Of a DNA stretch of 64,000 nt, positions 1-8,600 are shown one piece after another. Below the pieces are notes generated by a model, which was given only the letters and a program-made list of their open reading frames with translations, searched no databases and was not told the origin of the DNA. The translations under genes and the position numbers were made by a program. Every line of letters begins with the position of its first letter. Position 1 is the stretch's first letter. The DNA is from Thalassospira sp. (lineage in GTDB: Bacteria > Pseudomonadota > Alphaproteobacteria > Rhodospirillales > Thalassospiraceae): positions 310,001 through 374,000 of the forward strand of contig NZ_JAUYHK010000016.1 of the NCBI RefSeq assembly GCF_030690045.1, read 5' to 3'.

Positions 1-711
1 GTAGCCCAGAAAGGTAAAATGATCATCATGAAGCCAGTTCAGGAAATCACGGGTTTCGCCCAGATCCCCGGCTGAGATGCCCGTCGGGGCCTTTTCAATT
101 TGCCCCAAAACGGCGCGCGCCTTGGCCAGCATCGGCTGCCAGTCGCGTACCGCCAGACTGACATCGGTCAGAACATCGTCCAGACGGTCATGAACGGCGG
201 CAAGAATTTTTTCATCGGTCTGTTCATCGATTTCGACATGCATGACCGATTCTCGTGGGGCGTCCGAATCTTCGACGCCGGAAATCGACTGCATGACGCC
301 CTTGTCATCGCGGGCAATGCGCATGATCGGGTGAATAACCAGATGCACCGACAGATCAAAATCATTGAGAGCAGATGTGACCGAGTCGACCAGAAACGGC
401 ATGTCGGTATTGATAATCTCGATCACCGTATGATCGGATTTCCAGCCATGTTCTTCAAGTTCAGGATTATAGACACGGATTTTAGCCGTTTTTTCCGGCG
501 GGCGTTTCTGCGCAAAATGATACAGGGTCAGTGCCGACCCATAGAGCGTATCCACCGACCGGCCCGACATATCATCGGGCGGGACATTTTTGTAAAAAAG
601 GCGAACGAATGTTTCCGCATCCTTCGCCCCATTGCCTTTCAATCGCAGATGAACCTGTTCGACAACCTTGTCGATGACTTCCCGTTTCGGGTCGTCGTTT
701 CGGGCTTTCAT
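1..711 (-). CDS. NAD-specific glutamate dehydrogenase (large bacterial NAD-GDH), N-terminal part, truncated by window edge
   Basis: Minus-strand reading from ATG at 711: MKARNDDPKREVIDKVVEQVHLRLKG...YNPELEEHGWKSDHTVIEIINTDMPFLVDSVTSAL..., typical of large NAD-GDH N-termini. Open to the window edge, so absent from the ORF track. Confidence 0.8.
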   Translation of the reverse strand, partial: MKARNDDPKREVIDKVVEQVHLRLKGNGAKDAETFVRLFYKNVPPDDMSGRSVDTLYGSALTLYHFAQKRPPEKTAKIRVYNPELEEHGWKSDHTVIEIINTDMPFLVDSVTSALNDFDLSVHLVIHPIMRIARDDKGVMQSISGVEDSDAPRESVMHVEIDEQTDEKILAAVHDRLDDVLTDVSLAVRDWQPMLAKARAVLGQIEKAPTGISAGDLGETRDFLNWLHDDHFTFLGY

Positions 712-1084
712 GTCGTCTTTCCCTTTTTTTCGGTCCTGTTTGCCAGCACCGTAAATGCCGGTCTTTGCGACCGGCACCAAACACCTCGGATCGTCACATA
801 CCGGAATTTCTGCCGCCATTCCCCAGCGAACGAAAACCACAGGGAAACCGCTGCCTTCATCCAGTTCTACACATAGAGCATCACGAGGTTAAAAACCACT
901 TATGCCCGACAAATTTTTTTGTTTTGTCAGGCACTTCGCAAGGTCTCCGCAGTTTCCCTTAGCGCAAATCATCATCACGTTTTCACATTATATTGCACCG
1001 CAAAATGCGATAATGATACGCTGATCGCGGGATTTTACCGCCCCCTTCGCAACTGCAACGCAAAACACGAACAGGAATTGACGG

Positions 1085-1843
1085 ATGTTACAGGGTAAAA
1101 AAGGACTGGTGGTCGGGATCGCCAACGACAAATCCATTGCCTGGGGCTGTGCGCGGGCCTTTCATCGCTATGGTGCCGATCTTGCCGTCACCTGGTTAAA
1201 TGACAAATCGGAAAAATATGTTCGTCCGCTGGCTGAGCAATGCGGGGCCAGCATCATCTCTCCGCTGGATGTGCAGGATGACCGCCAGATCGAATCCCTG
1301 TTTGACCGGATTGAGGCCGAATGGGGGAAACTTGATTTCCTGCTGCATTCGATTGCCTTTGCCCCACAGAATGATTTGCATGGCAGGGTGATTGACTGTT
1401 CGCGCGAAGGATTCCTGATGGCGATGGATATTTCCTGCCATTCCTTTCAACGGCTGGCCAAACGCGCCGAACCCCTGATGAAAGACGGTGGGGCATTGCT
1501 GACCGTGACCTATATGGGATCGGAACGGGTAGTGGACCATTATGGCATTATGGGCCCGGTGAAGGCCGCCCTTGAATCCGCCACCCGCTATATGGCGGCC
1601 GAATTGGGGTCGCAAAATATTCAGGTCCACGCCATTTCGCCGGGGCCGCTTTTGACCCGGACGGCATCAGGCATCGCCGAATTTGATACCCTGATGACCC
1701 AGGCACAGCACCGCGCACCGGGGCGGCGTCTTGTCACCATTGATGAAATCGGTGATCTTGCCGCCTTTCTGGCTTCTGATCGTTCCCGCGCCATTACCGG
1801 CGATGTGATCCATATTGATGGTGGGTATCACATTATGGGCTAG
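1085..1843 (+). CDS. fabI: Enoyl-[acyl-carrier-protein] reductase (NADH), FabI family
   Basis: 252 aa; MLQGKKGLVVGIANDKSIAWGCARAF..., LDFLLHSIAFAP, TGDVIHIDGGYHIMG are FabI hallmarks. Confidence 0.93.
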   Translation: MLQGKKGLVVGIANDKSIAWGCARAFHRYGADLAVTWLNDKSEKYVRPLAEQCGASIISPLDVQDDRQIESLFDRIEAEWGKLDFLLHSIAFAPQNDLHGRVIDCSREGFLMAMDISCHSFQRLAKRAEPLMKDGGALLTVTYMGSERVVDHYGIMGPVKAALESATRYMAAELGSQNIQVHAISPGPLLTRTASGIAEFDTLMTQAQHRAPGRRLVTIDEIGDLAAFLASDRSRAITGDVIHIDGGYHIMG

Positions 1844-1875
1844 GACGGACGCCATCCGACGGGTCCCTACCGCGA

Positions 1876-3597
1876 TCAGACATAAATGCCACTGGCATCC
1901 TCGAACACCACATTATCCTCGGACATATGTGCCAAATCGACATTCTCGATCAAAACGCCATAGCCGTAATGTCGCCCGCCGCTGAAATCGACATAAAGAC
2001 CCTCGTCGGTTTCTTCGGCATGGGCGATGAAGTCCTCAAAATCATAAATGCCGCTTTTTTCCTGGAATTCTGCACCCAGCGCGATACGGTCACCATTTGC
2101 GCCACTTTCAAAATCGGCGACACGATCCCGTTCCGCCCCACCTTCAAATATCCGCCACAAAAATGTATCGGGACCGTCATCCCGAGGATAGGTGTTGGAA
2201 TGGCCGCGCAGATAATCGTTACCATCACCGCCTTCAAGCGTATCATGACCGCCACCACCAGACAGAACATCATGCCCGTCGCCGCCCTGCACCACATCAT
2301 CCCCACCCGATCCGCGAATAATGTTTCGACCAGCATCGCCGATCAGAAGATCGTCATGGGCCGTGCCGAACAGATTTTCGATATTATAAAAAATATCTCC
2401 TTCGGCTTCGCCACCATGGGCCATGCCGGTGGCCAGATTGACCTCGACGCCACTTTCCCCGTCATAACGCAGGGTATCGTTTCCTGCGCCGCCATCAATA
2501 TAATCGGCATCCGCGCCGGGGCTTAGCGTGTCGTCACCTTCCCCGCCGTAAAGGGAATCCTCGCCGGCCCGGCTACTCAGATTATCGTCGCCTGCGCCCC
2601 CGAACAGGATGTCATTCCCCGGCACCTCGCCAAGATAATCCCCATACAGAAAATCATCCCCGCCACCGCCATATAGAATATCATCCCCGTCACGCCCCCA
2701 CAGAACGTTACTTTGATCATCACCAATCAGGATATCGTCCAAACGGCTGCCTTCGACCACTTCGATGCCAACAAGACGATCCCCCTGCGCCTCGCCGCCA
2801 TGCCCGGTTCCAGCCACCAGATCAATCACCACACCTTCGGTTGCTGTATCGGTGTCGTAACTGGCAGTGTCCCATATTCCGGCTCCTCCATCCAGAAGAT
2901 CGGCACCGGCACCGCCCGTCAGGGTGTCATTACCACCCCCGCCAATCAATTGATCGTCACCAAGGCCGCCCGACAAGGTATCGCCCTGCGCGCCACCTTC
3001 GATCAGATCATCCCCGGCGGCACCGTCCAGTTCGTTCCAATAGGTCGCACTGCCCATCAAATGATCATTATGAGACGAACCGATCACATTCACAGGCCCG
3101 GCAAAGCTGTCCCCCTCGGCATCGCCCCCTGCACCAGTGCCCGCCTCAAGGTCAATTGTTACACCGGCATCGGAACCCGCGTAACTTACTGTGGTCCCGA
3201 CTGACGTATTGAAACGATCTGCCCCGCCACCTCCTTCGACCACACCCCATATACCGGTGATAACATCATCATGATCGCTACCAATCAAATCAAGAGTGAC
3301 CCAGTGATTACCGATCGTCACACTATCACCTTGTGCATCCCCACCGGCGGCCTCAAAACTTTTGCTGGACGGATAATAGGCAACATTCACCCCCTCGTCC
3401 GATGTGCGATAGGACAGGGTCGCCGTTCCGGTGTTCGCATCGGTAATAACAAATTCATCGGCACCCGACCCACCTTCCAGAATGTCATGCCCGCCAATTG
3501 CTTCCAGCCGGTCATTGCCACCAAGCCCCGAAAGACTGTCATCCTCAGCCGTACCGACAAGGTTGTCGTCATTTTCTGTACCAATAATGATTGCCAT
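1876..3597 (-). CDS. RTX / hemolysin-type calcium-binding repeat protein
   Basis: Many GGxGxDxLx nonapeptides (e.g. LSGGLGDDQLIGGGGNDTLTGGAGADLLDGGAG). Start placed at MAIIIGTENDDNL (3597), preceded by GGAGGAA; the ORF track extends to 3648. Confidence 0.88.
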   Translation of the reverse strand: MAIIIGTENDDNLVGTAEDDSLSGLGGNDRLEAIGGHDILEGGSGADEFVITDANTGTATLSYRTSDEGVNVAYYPSSKSFEAAGGDAQGDSVTIGNHWVTLDLIGSDHDDVITGIWGVVEGGGGADRFNTSVGTTVSYAGSDAGVTIDLEAGTGAGGDAEGDSFAGPVNVIGSSHNDHLMGSATYWNELDGAAGDDLIEGGAQGDTLSGGLGDDQLIGGGGNDTLTGGAGADLLDGGAGIWDTASYDTDTATEGVVIDLVAGTGHGGEAQGDRLVGIEVVEGSRLDDILIGDDQSNVLWGRDGDDILYGGGGDDFLYGDYLGEVPGNDILFGGAGDDNLSSRAGEDSLYGGEGDDTLSPGADADYIDGGAGNDTLRYDGESGVEVNLATGMAHGGEAEGDIFYNIENLFGTAHDDLLIGDAGRNIIRGSGGDDVVQGGDGHDVLSGGGGHDTLEGGDGNDYLRGHSNTYPRDDGPDTFLWRIFEGGAERDRVADFESGANGDRIALGAEFQEKSGIYDFEDFIAHAEETDEGLYVDFSGGRHYGYGVLIENVDLAHMSEDNVVFEDASGIYV

Positions 3598-3781
3598 GAT
3601 TTCCTCCGGATATTGACTCTTTCTTGTGAAATTTAGCCACTTATCCAAACAAAAATCAATTATAAGTAAATACTAAAATAGTATTTTTAAAATTGAATAT
3701 AATTCAATCAATATTTAGAAAAATAAATCACCAGATATGATTTCATTTTCTATATTTATGGCGTGAGTTATTTTAAGAATA

Positions 3782-4423
3782 CTATTTTTTCTTCTTTTCG
3801 GTTTTTCTGATAACATTCATTGCCTTTGGTGCAATTCGCGCCACCTGCTTTTGCAGGGCCAGATCGAATACTGATCGTAGATCATGCGCCGGATTGGCAA
3901 ACAGGTCGGGCGTATCACCGCCATGCATTTTTACCATCCGGCATTCGGTATCATGCTGTGTTTCGATCCGGCCATCCTTCAGAATATGGCGCAAATCAAA
4001 CCCGGACTCCTTCAGGGCCGGGGCGATCAACAAGGTTCGATGGCAATCCAGCGGATCTTTCTCCGCACACATCAGACAAATACGATACCGCGCAGCCCCG
4101 CTAATCAGCCGGGCCATGCCTTGCTGAAATGCCGGGGTTTGCGACATCGCCCGATAATCAAGCTGCCCGCCGGGATAAAGCCGCTCATCCTGGGGCTTGC
4201 CACCCAGAAGATCGCCCATGAAGACATAGGCAATGCCCTGCAATCTCAGCCACGGTCCGAAATCATCCGAATCAAAAGCCGTCCAGTAACTTGATCTTTT
4301 GAAAGTCCGGATATCAGCCACCGCCGTGATGCGGTGTTCTCGCAAGGCCGCCAGCAAACTGTCGCGGTCATGTCCGGCATAGCCGATGGTAAAAAGGATG
4401 GGGGCGTCGATGCTGCTGCTCAT
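3782..4423 (-). CDS. DUF488 domain-containing protein
   Basis: FTIGYAGHDRDSLLAALREHRITAVADIRTFKRSSYWTAFD...CLMCAEKDPLDCHRTLLIAPAL is the DUF488 signature. Internal start MSSSIDAPI at 4423 favoured. Confidence 0.8.
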   Translation of the reverse strand: MSSSIDAPILFTIGYAGHDRDSLLAALREHRITAVADIRTFKRSSYWTAFDSDDFGPWLRLQGIAYVFMGDLLGGKPQDERLYPGGQLDYRAMSQTPAFQQGMARLISGAARYRICLMCAEKDPLDCHRTLLIAPALKESGFDLRHILKDGRIETQHDTECRMVKMHGGDTPDLFANPAHDLRSVFDLALQKQVARIAPKAMNVIRKTEKKKK

Positions 4424-4470
4424 GGCGGTATCATCCTGTGGCAAATCGGGAAAAACAAGCCACAATACCC

Positions 4471-4503
4471 AAAAAGCAAAGGCCGCCCCATCGGGACGGC
4501 CTT
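4471..4503 (-). terminator. Rho-independent terminator downstream of the tRNA-Gly genes
   Basis: Minus strand GGCCGTCCC-GAT-GGGGCGGCC followed by TTTGCTTTTT. Confidence 0.75.
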
Positions 4504-4515
4504 GGACTTTCATCA

Positions 4516-4590
4516 TGGAGCGGGCGAAGAGATTCGAACTCTCGACCCTAACCTTGGCAAGGTTATGCTCTACCCCTGAGCTACGCCCGC
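4516..4590 (-). tRNA. tRNA-Gly(GCC), copy 1
   Basis: Minus strand GCGGGCGTAGCTCAGGGGTAGAGCATAACCTTGCCAAGGTTAGGGTCGAGAGTTCGAATCTCTTCGCCCGCTCCA; cloverleaf, anticodon GCC, encoded CCA. Confidence 0.95.
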
Positions 4591-4625
4591 ATCATCATGA
4601 AAGCGATGCCAAGAAAATTTTCCGA

Positions 4626-4700
4626 TGGAGCGGGCGAAGAGATTCGAACTCTCGACCCTAACCTTGGCAAGGTTATGCTCTACCCCTGAGCTACGCCCGC
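4626..4700 (-). tRNA. tRNA-Gly(GCC), copy 2 (identical)
   Basis: Identical 75-nt sequence to 4516-4590. Confidence 0.95.
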
Positions 4701-4915
4701 ATCATCGGTCTGTTTTCTGCCCCCTTGGGAGCGGCGCGGATAATATCCCATCAAAACCCGATTGCAACCCTTTTTTCCATGAAAATGTCATATCATGGAA
4801 TATGGCTGATTTCCTTGATTTTTCAAGGATACCACCCACCCTGCCGGGGGTTGAATGACGTTTGCGTCACAGGATCAAAATGAGTATCTTGCTGCGTCCG
4901 TGCGCAGAGAAAGCA

Positions 4916-5425
4916 ATGATGATGTTCGATCCGCAAACCCGCCTGCTTGCCCATCTTGACCAGTTGGGCATCGTCCCTACCCTGCACAGCCACCCGCCGT
5001 TGTTTACGGTTGCAGATTCGCAGGCCCTGCGCGGCGACCTGCCGGGCTTGCACAGCAAGAATTTGTTCCTGAAGGACAAAAAGGACGCCTTGTGGCTGCT
5101 GGTGGTCGAGGAAACGCGCGACATCCGCATCAATCACCTGCATAAATCGCTGGGCTGTGGCCGCCTGTCCTTTGGGAATCCCGACCTGTTATTCGACATT
5201 CTGGGTGTCACGCCGGGGTCTGTCAGCCCGTTCGCCCTGATCAATGACCGCGAAACCCGTGTGAATGTTGCCTTTGACAGGATGTTGATGGAGGGCGATA
5301 CCCTGAATTTCCATCCCCTGCGCAATGACCGCACCGCCGCAATTGCCCCCGATGATCTGTTGAAATTTGTTGAAAGCCTTGGCCATCATCCGGTCATTAT
5401 CGATTTTTCTACCGTACCGGCCTGA
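4916..5425 (+). CDS. YbaK/ProX-type aminoacyl-tRNA deacylase (prolyl-tRNA editing)
   Basis: LHSHPPLFTVADSQALRGDLPGLHSKNLFLKDKKDALWLLVVEETRDIRINHLHKSLGCGRLSFGN...LLFDILGVTPGSVSPFALIND, typical ProX family. Confidence 0.88.
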   Translation: MMMFDPQTRLLAHLDQLGIVPTLHSHPPLFTVADSQALRGDLPGLHSKNLFLKDKKDALWLLVVEETRDIRINHLHKSLGCGRLSFGNPDLLFDILGVTPGSVSPFALINDRETRVNVAFDRMLMEGDTLNFHPLRNDRTAAIAPDDLLKFVESLGHHPVIIDFSTVPA

Positions 5426-5512
5426 CAGGCAGGACATACGAATCTGCGGGTCGCCTCTTGTGCTTTGGCACTGGCGTTATCATTTAAAAACCTGAAACAG
5501 CGAGTGACGCAA

Positions 5513-6436
5513 ATGTCTATCATTCTTGATCCCAACGCACCGGCCACCCCCGGCACACCAAATGACCCCGACCTGATCAAGGATTCCGGCATCGAGACCT
5601 TTGTTCAGGATGTGATCGAACCGTCGATGCAGATTCCGGTGGTGGTGGATTTCTGGGCACCGTGGTGCGGCCCGTGCAAGACCCTGACGCCGACCATTGA
5701 AAAAGTTACGCGCGAAGCCGCTGGCCGGGTCCGGCTGGTAAAAGTCAATATTGATGAAAATCAGGAACTGGCGATGCAATTGCGCATCCAGTCCGTTCCG
5801 ACCGTTTATGCTTTCAAAAATGGCCGCCCGGTCGATGGCTTTCAGGGCGCACAGCCCGAAAGCGAAGTGCGCGCCTTTTTTGAACGTCTGGCCGGTGGCC
5901 CCATTGAAAGCCCGATTGCCATGACACTCGAACAGGCCGCAACCGCCATGCAGGAGGGCCAGATTGAAACCGCCCATAATCTTTATGTTGAAGTCCTGCA
6001 ACGCGACCCAAAAAATGCTGATGCCATTGGCGGTATGATCCGCTGTATTGTCAGTATGGGTGCGATTGAAGAAGCCCGCCATTTTGCCGATAATCTTGAT
6101 GCCGAAATGCGTCAAAAAGCCCCGATTGCCGCTGCCATCACGGCGCTGGAACTGACCGAATCGGGTGCGGGCAATGCTGATCTGGATGCCGTGCGCGCCC
6201 GGGTTGCCGCCCATCCCGATGACTTGCAAGCCCATTATGATCTGGGCATGGCCTGTTTCGGGGCCAATCGCCGCGACGAAGCCGTTAGCGCCATGGTATC
6301 GATCATTCGCCGGGACCGCACATGGCACGATGACGGCGCCAAAAACCAGCTTTTGAAATTTTTCGAGGCATGGGGCCCCAAAGACCCCGCCACCATCGCC
6401 GGTCGCCGGGCCCTTTCAACGGTATTGTTTTCATGA
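5513..6436 (+). CDS. Thioredoxin-domain co-chaperonin (CnoX/YbbN-like)
   Basis: VVDFWAPWCGPCKTLTPTIEKV then a TPR-like C-terminal half; start MSIILDPNAP at 5513. Confidence 0.85.
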   Translation: MSIILDPNAPATPGTPNDPDLIKDSGIETFVQDVIEPSMQIPVVVDFWAPWCGPCKTLTPTIEKVTREAAGRVRLVKVNIDENQELAMQLRIQSVPTVYAFKNGRPVDGFQGAQPESEVRAFFERLAGGPIESPIAMTLEQAATAMQEGQIETAHNLYVEVLQRDPKNADAIGGMIRCIVSMGAIEEARHFADNLDAEMRQKAPIAAAITALELTESGAGNADLDAVRARVAAHPDDLQAHYDLGMACFGANRRDEAVSAMVSIIRRDRTWHDDGAKNQLLKFFEAWGPKDPATIAGRRALSTVLFS

Positions 6437-7122
6437 GTACAAGCGGTCCCTTTGATCCCAAATTTTCTGATCTTCCGGCCTCCTTGCCGGTGTTTCCGCT
6501 GGCCGGGGCGCTGTTATTGCCGCGCGGGCATTTGCCGCTCAATATCTTCGAGCCCCGCTATCTGGCGATGATCAAGGATGCCTTGGGACAGGACCGTATG
6601 ATCGGCATGGTACAACCGCGCCTGATGCTTGACGCGAACCACCCCGATGCCGATGCCGAAAACCCGCCGCTGTTTCTGACCGGCTGTGCCGGACGGATTT
6701 CCGCCTTTAGCGAAACCGACGATGGCCGGTTGCTGATTACCCTGACCGGGGTTTGCCGGTTTCGCATTGTCACGGAATTTCTGCGTTCGTCCAAGGGATA
6801 CCGGACGGTACAGGCCGATTACACCGCGTGGCGCGATGATTTGCAAAACCCGACGGCCAATATCCCGCCACTGGATCGTGACCGGTTGCGCGATGCGCTT
6901 GAAGCCTATTTTGCACGCCATGCCTTGCGGTCTTGCTGGGATACGCTGGCCGATACCGACGATGAAATGCTGATTACCGCCATTGCCATGGGCTGCCGTC
7001 TCAGCCCGCTGGAAAAACAGGCTTTGCTGGAATGCACAAGCTTGTATGATCGGGGTGACATGTTGACATCCTTACTGGAAATGGCGGCACATCCGCAAAC
7101 CAGCCAAACCCTGAGCAACTGA
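6433..7122 (+). CDS. LON N-terminal substrate-binding domain protein
   Basis: LPVFPLAGALLLPRGHLPLNIFEPRYLAMIKDAL...RLMLDANHPD: stand-alone Lon N-domain. Confidence 0.88.
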   Translation: MSTSGPFDPKFSDLPASLPVFPLAGALLLPRGHLPLNIFEPRYLAMIKDALGQDRMIGMVQPRLMLDANHPDADAENPPLFLTGCAGRISAFSETDDGRLLITLTGVCRFRIVTEFLRSSKGYRTVQADYTAWRDDLQNPTANIPPLDRDRLRDALEAYFARHALRSCWDTLADTDDEMLITAIAMGCRLSPLEKQALLECTSLYDRGDMLTSLLEMAAHPQTSQTLSN

Positions 7123-7162
7123 ACGATTCTGATCCGCACATCCGACAAAAGGCCTGCTTTCC

Positions 7163-7351
7163 ATGACTGATGATAAAAGCCCGATCGACCCGAAATTGCT
7201 GGAAATTCTGGTGTGTCCGATCACCAAGGATACCCTTGAATATGATCGCGACCATCAGGAACTGATCAGTAAAAAGGCAGGGCTTGCCTATCCGATCCGC
7301 GACGGCATTCCGATCATGTTGCCCGACGAAGCCCGCGCCATCGACGATTAG
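7163..7351 (+). CDS. Trm112 family protein
   Basis: 62 aa; [17 protein letters not shown]...[18 protein letters not shown]. Confidence 0.9.
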   Translation: MTDDKSPIDPKLLEILVCPITKDTLEYDRDHQELISKKAGLAYPIRDGIPIMLPDEARAIDD

Positions 7352-7362
7352 GCAATCATCCC

Positions 7363-7755
7363 ATGTCAGGTGATTCTTTCACACCGCGCCATACCCCGGT
7401 CGAGATCAATTATCTGCGGGATGAGCGGGTATTGGAAATCGTCTGGGACGATAGGGTAACATCGCACTTTGCCGCCGAACTGCTGCGGGTAGAAAGCCCG
7501 TCTGCCGAGGTGCAGGGCCATCATCCATCCGAAAAGAAAATCATTAGCAGCAGGCGCCATGTCGGTATCATCGACATCAACCCGGTCGGTAATTACGCCA
7601 TTCGCATCGCTTTTGACGATCTGCATGACAGCGGGCTTTACAGCTGGCACTTCCTGCGCGACCTGCATGAAAGGCAGGATCAGGTATGGCAGGATTATCT
7701 GGTCGCCCTTGCGGCACGCGGCCTGTCCCGCGACCCGGCCAAACCCCGCCCATAA
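7363..7755 (+). CDS. DUF971 domain-containing protein
   Basis: 130 aa; INPVGNYAIRIAFDDLHDSGLYSWHFLRDL. Confidence 0.85.
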   Translation: MSGDSFTPRHTPVEINYLRDERVLEIVWDDRVTSHFAAELLRVESPSAEVQGHHPSEKKIISSRRHVGIIDINPVGNYAIRIAFDDLHDSGLYSWHFLRDLHERQDQVWQDYLVALAARGLSRDPAKPRP

Positions 7756-7785
7756 AAAAGGCGACCGCCACAGCGATCGCCTTTC
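7754..7785 (-). terminator. Terminator of ompW-like gene (probably bidirectional)
   Basis: AAAGGCGATCGC...GCGGTCGCCTTTTTT on the minus strand. Confidence 0.7.
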
Positions 7786-7806
7786 CGGATCGGCAAGAAT
7801 GTCAGA

Positions 7807-8463
7807 TCAGAAACGGTAACCGACACCAACACCAAACAGCCACGGATCAAGATCAGCATCAGCCTTGATCGAATTGTTTACGGTCACGTCGGTATCAAGG
7901 AAGATTTTCTTGACGTCAACGTTCAACGACCACGGGCCAGAGATGGCAAAGTCAAAACCGGCCTGAAGTGCGAAACCAAAACCATCGTCATATTTGACAG
8001 ACGTCATCTGGCCCGGCTTTTCATCATAGAAGAAGGTATAGTTGATACCTGCGCCGACATAGGGACTGAACCGTTCCTGAGTCATGAAGTGATACTGCGC
8101 CGTCAAGGTCGGCGGCAGCAGACGGACGGTGCCAAGATCAAGTTCTGAAGAACCGGTATTCCATTTCACATCATGCTTTGACGTACCGGCAATCAGTTCC
8201 AGTGCGATATTGTCGGTGATGAAATAGGAAAAATCGACTTCGGGAATGTAATCGTCATCGACCTTGCCCTGCCCGGCCAAGTCGCCAGATTTGACGTCTT
8301 CATCGGGTACAACACCAACAAGACGACCACGGATCAGAATATCACCGGCCGATTTGGTTTTGAAAGCGGATTCCTGAGCCGAAGCGGAAGTTGCGACCCC
8401 GGCAACAGCCGAAGCCAGAATGGCGACCGCACAGGCGGCTTTGAGAGAATTCATCAGGCACAT
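7807..8463 (-). CDS. OmpW family outer membrane protein
   Basis: Signal peptide; GDILIRGRLVGVVPDED..., LLPPTLTAQYHFMTQERFSPYVGAGINYTFFYDE, C-terminal GVGVGYRF. Confidence 0.9.
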   Translation of the reverse strand: MCLMNSLKAACAVAILASAVAGVATSASAQESAFKTKSAGDILIRGRLVGVVPDEDVKSGDLAGQGKVDDDYIPEVDFSYFITDNIALELIAGTSKHDVKWNTGSSELDLGTVRLLPPTLTAQYHFMTQERFSPYVGAGINYTFFYDEKPGQMTSVKYDDGFGFALQAGFDFAISGPWSLNVDVKKIFLDTDVTVNNSIKADADLDPWLFGVGVGYRF

Positions 8464-8530
8464 AAAAAGGACTCCCCTGCTCTGATTATTTGACCAGTGC
8501 GGAGATTGCGCCGCAGCATCACCGAAATGT

Positions 8531-8544
8531 TTGACTCACATCAA
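8531..8544. promoter_or_regulatory. FNR/CRP-family-like box upstream of ompW-like gene
   Basis: TTGACTCACATCAA versus consensus TTGATnnnnATCAA (one mismatch). Confidence 0.45.
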
Positions 8545-8600
8545 CTAATACCCCCTAAAAGCGACAGCTTTTAGAACCATTGAAATGAGCAACGGTCAGA

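Noticed and set aside
1927-3636. Several plus-strand ORFs (199, 163, 121 aa) opposite the RTX gene
   Set aside because: Mirror images of the repetitive RTX coding sequence with no independent evidence.
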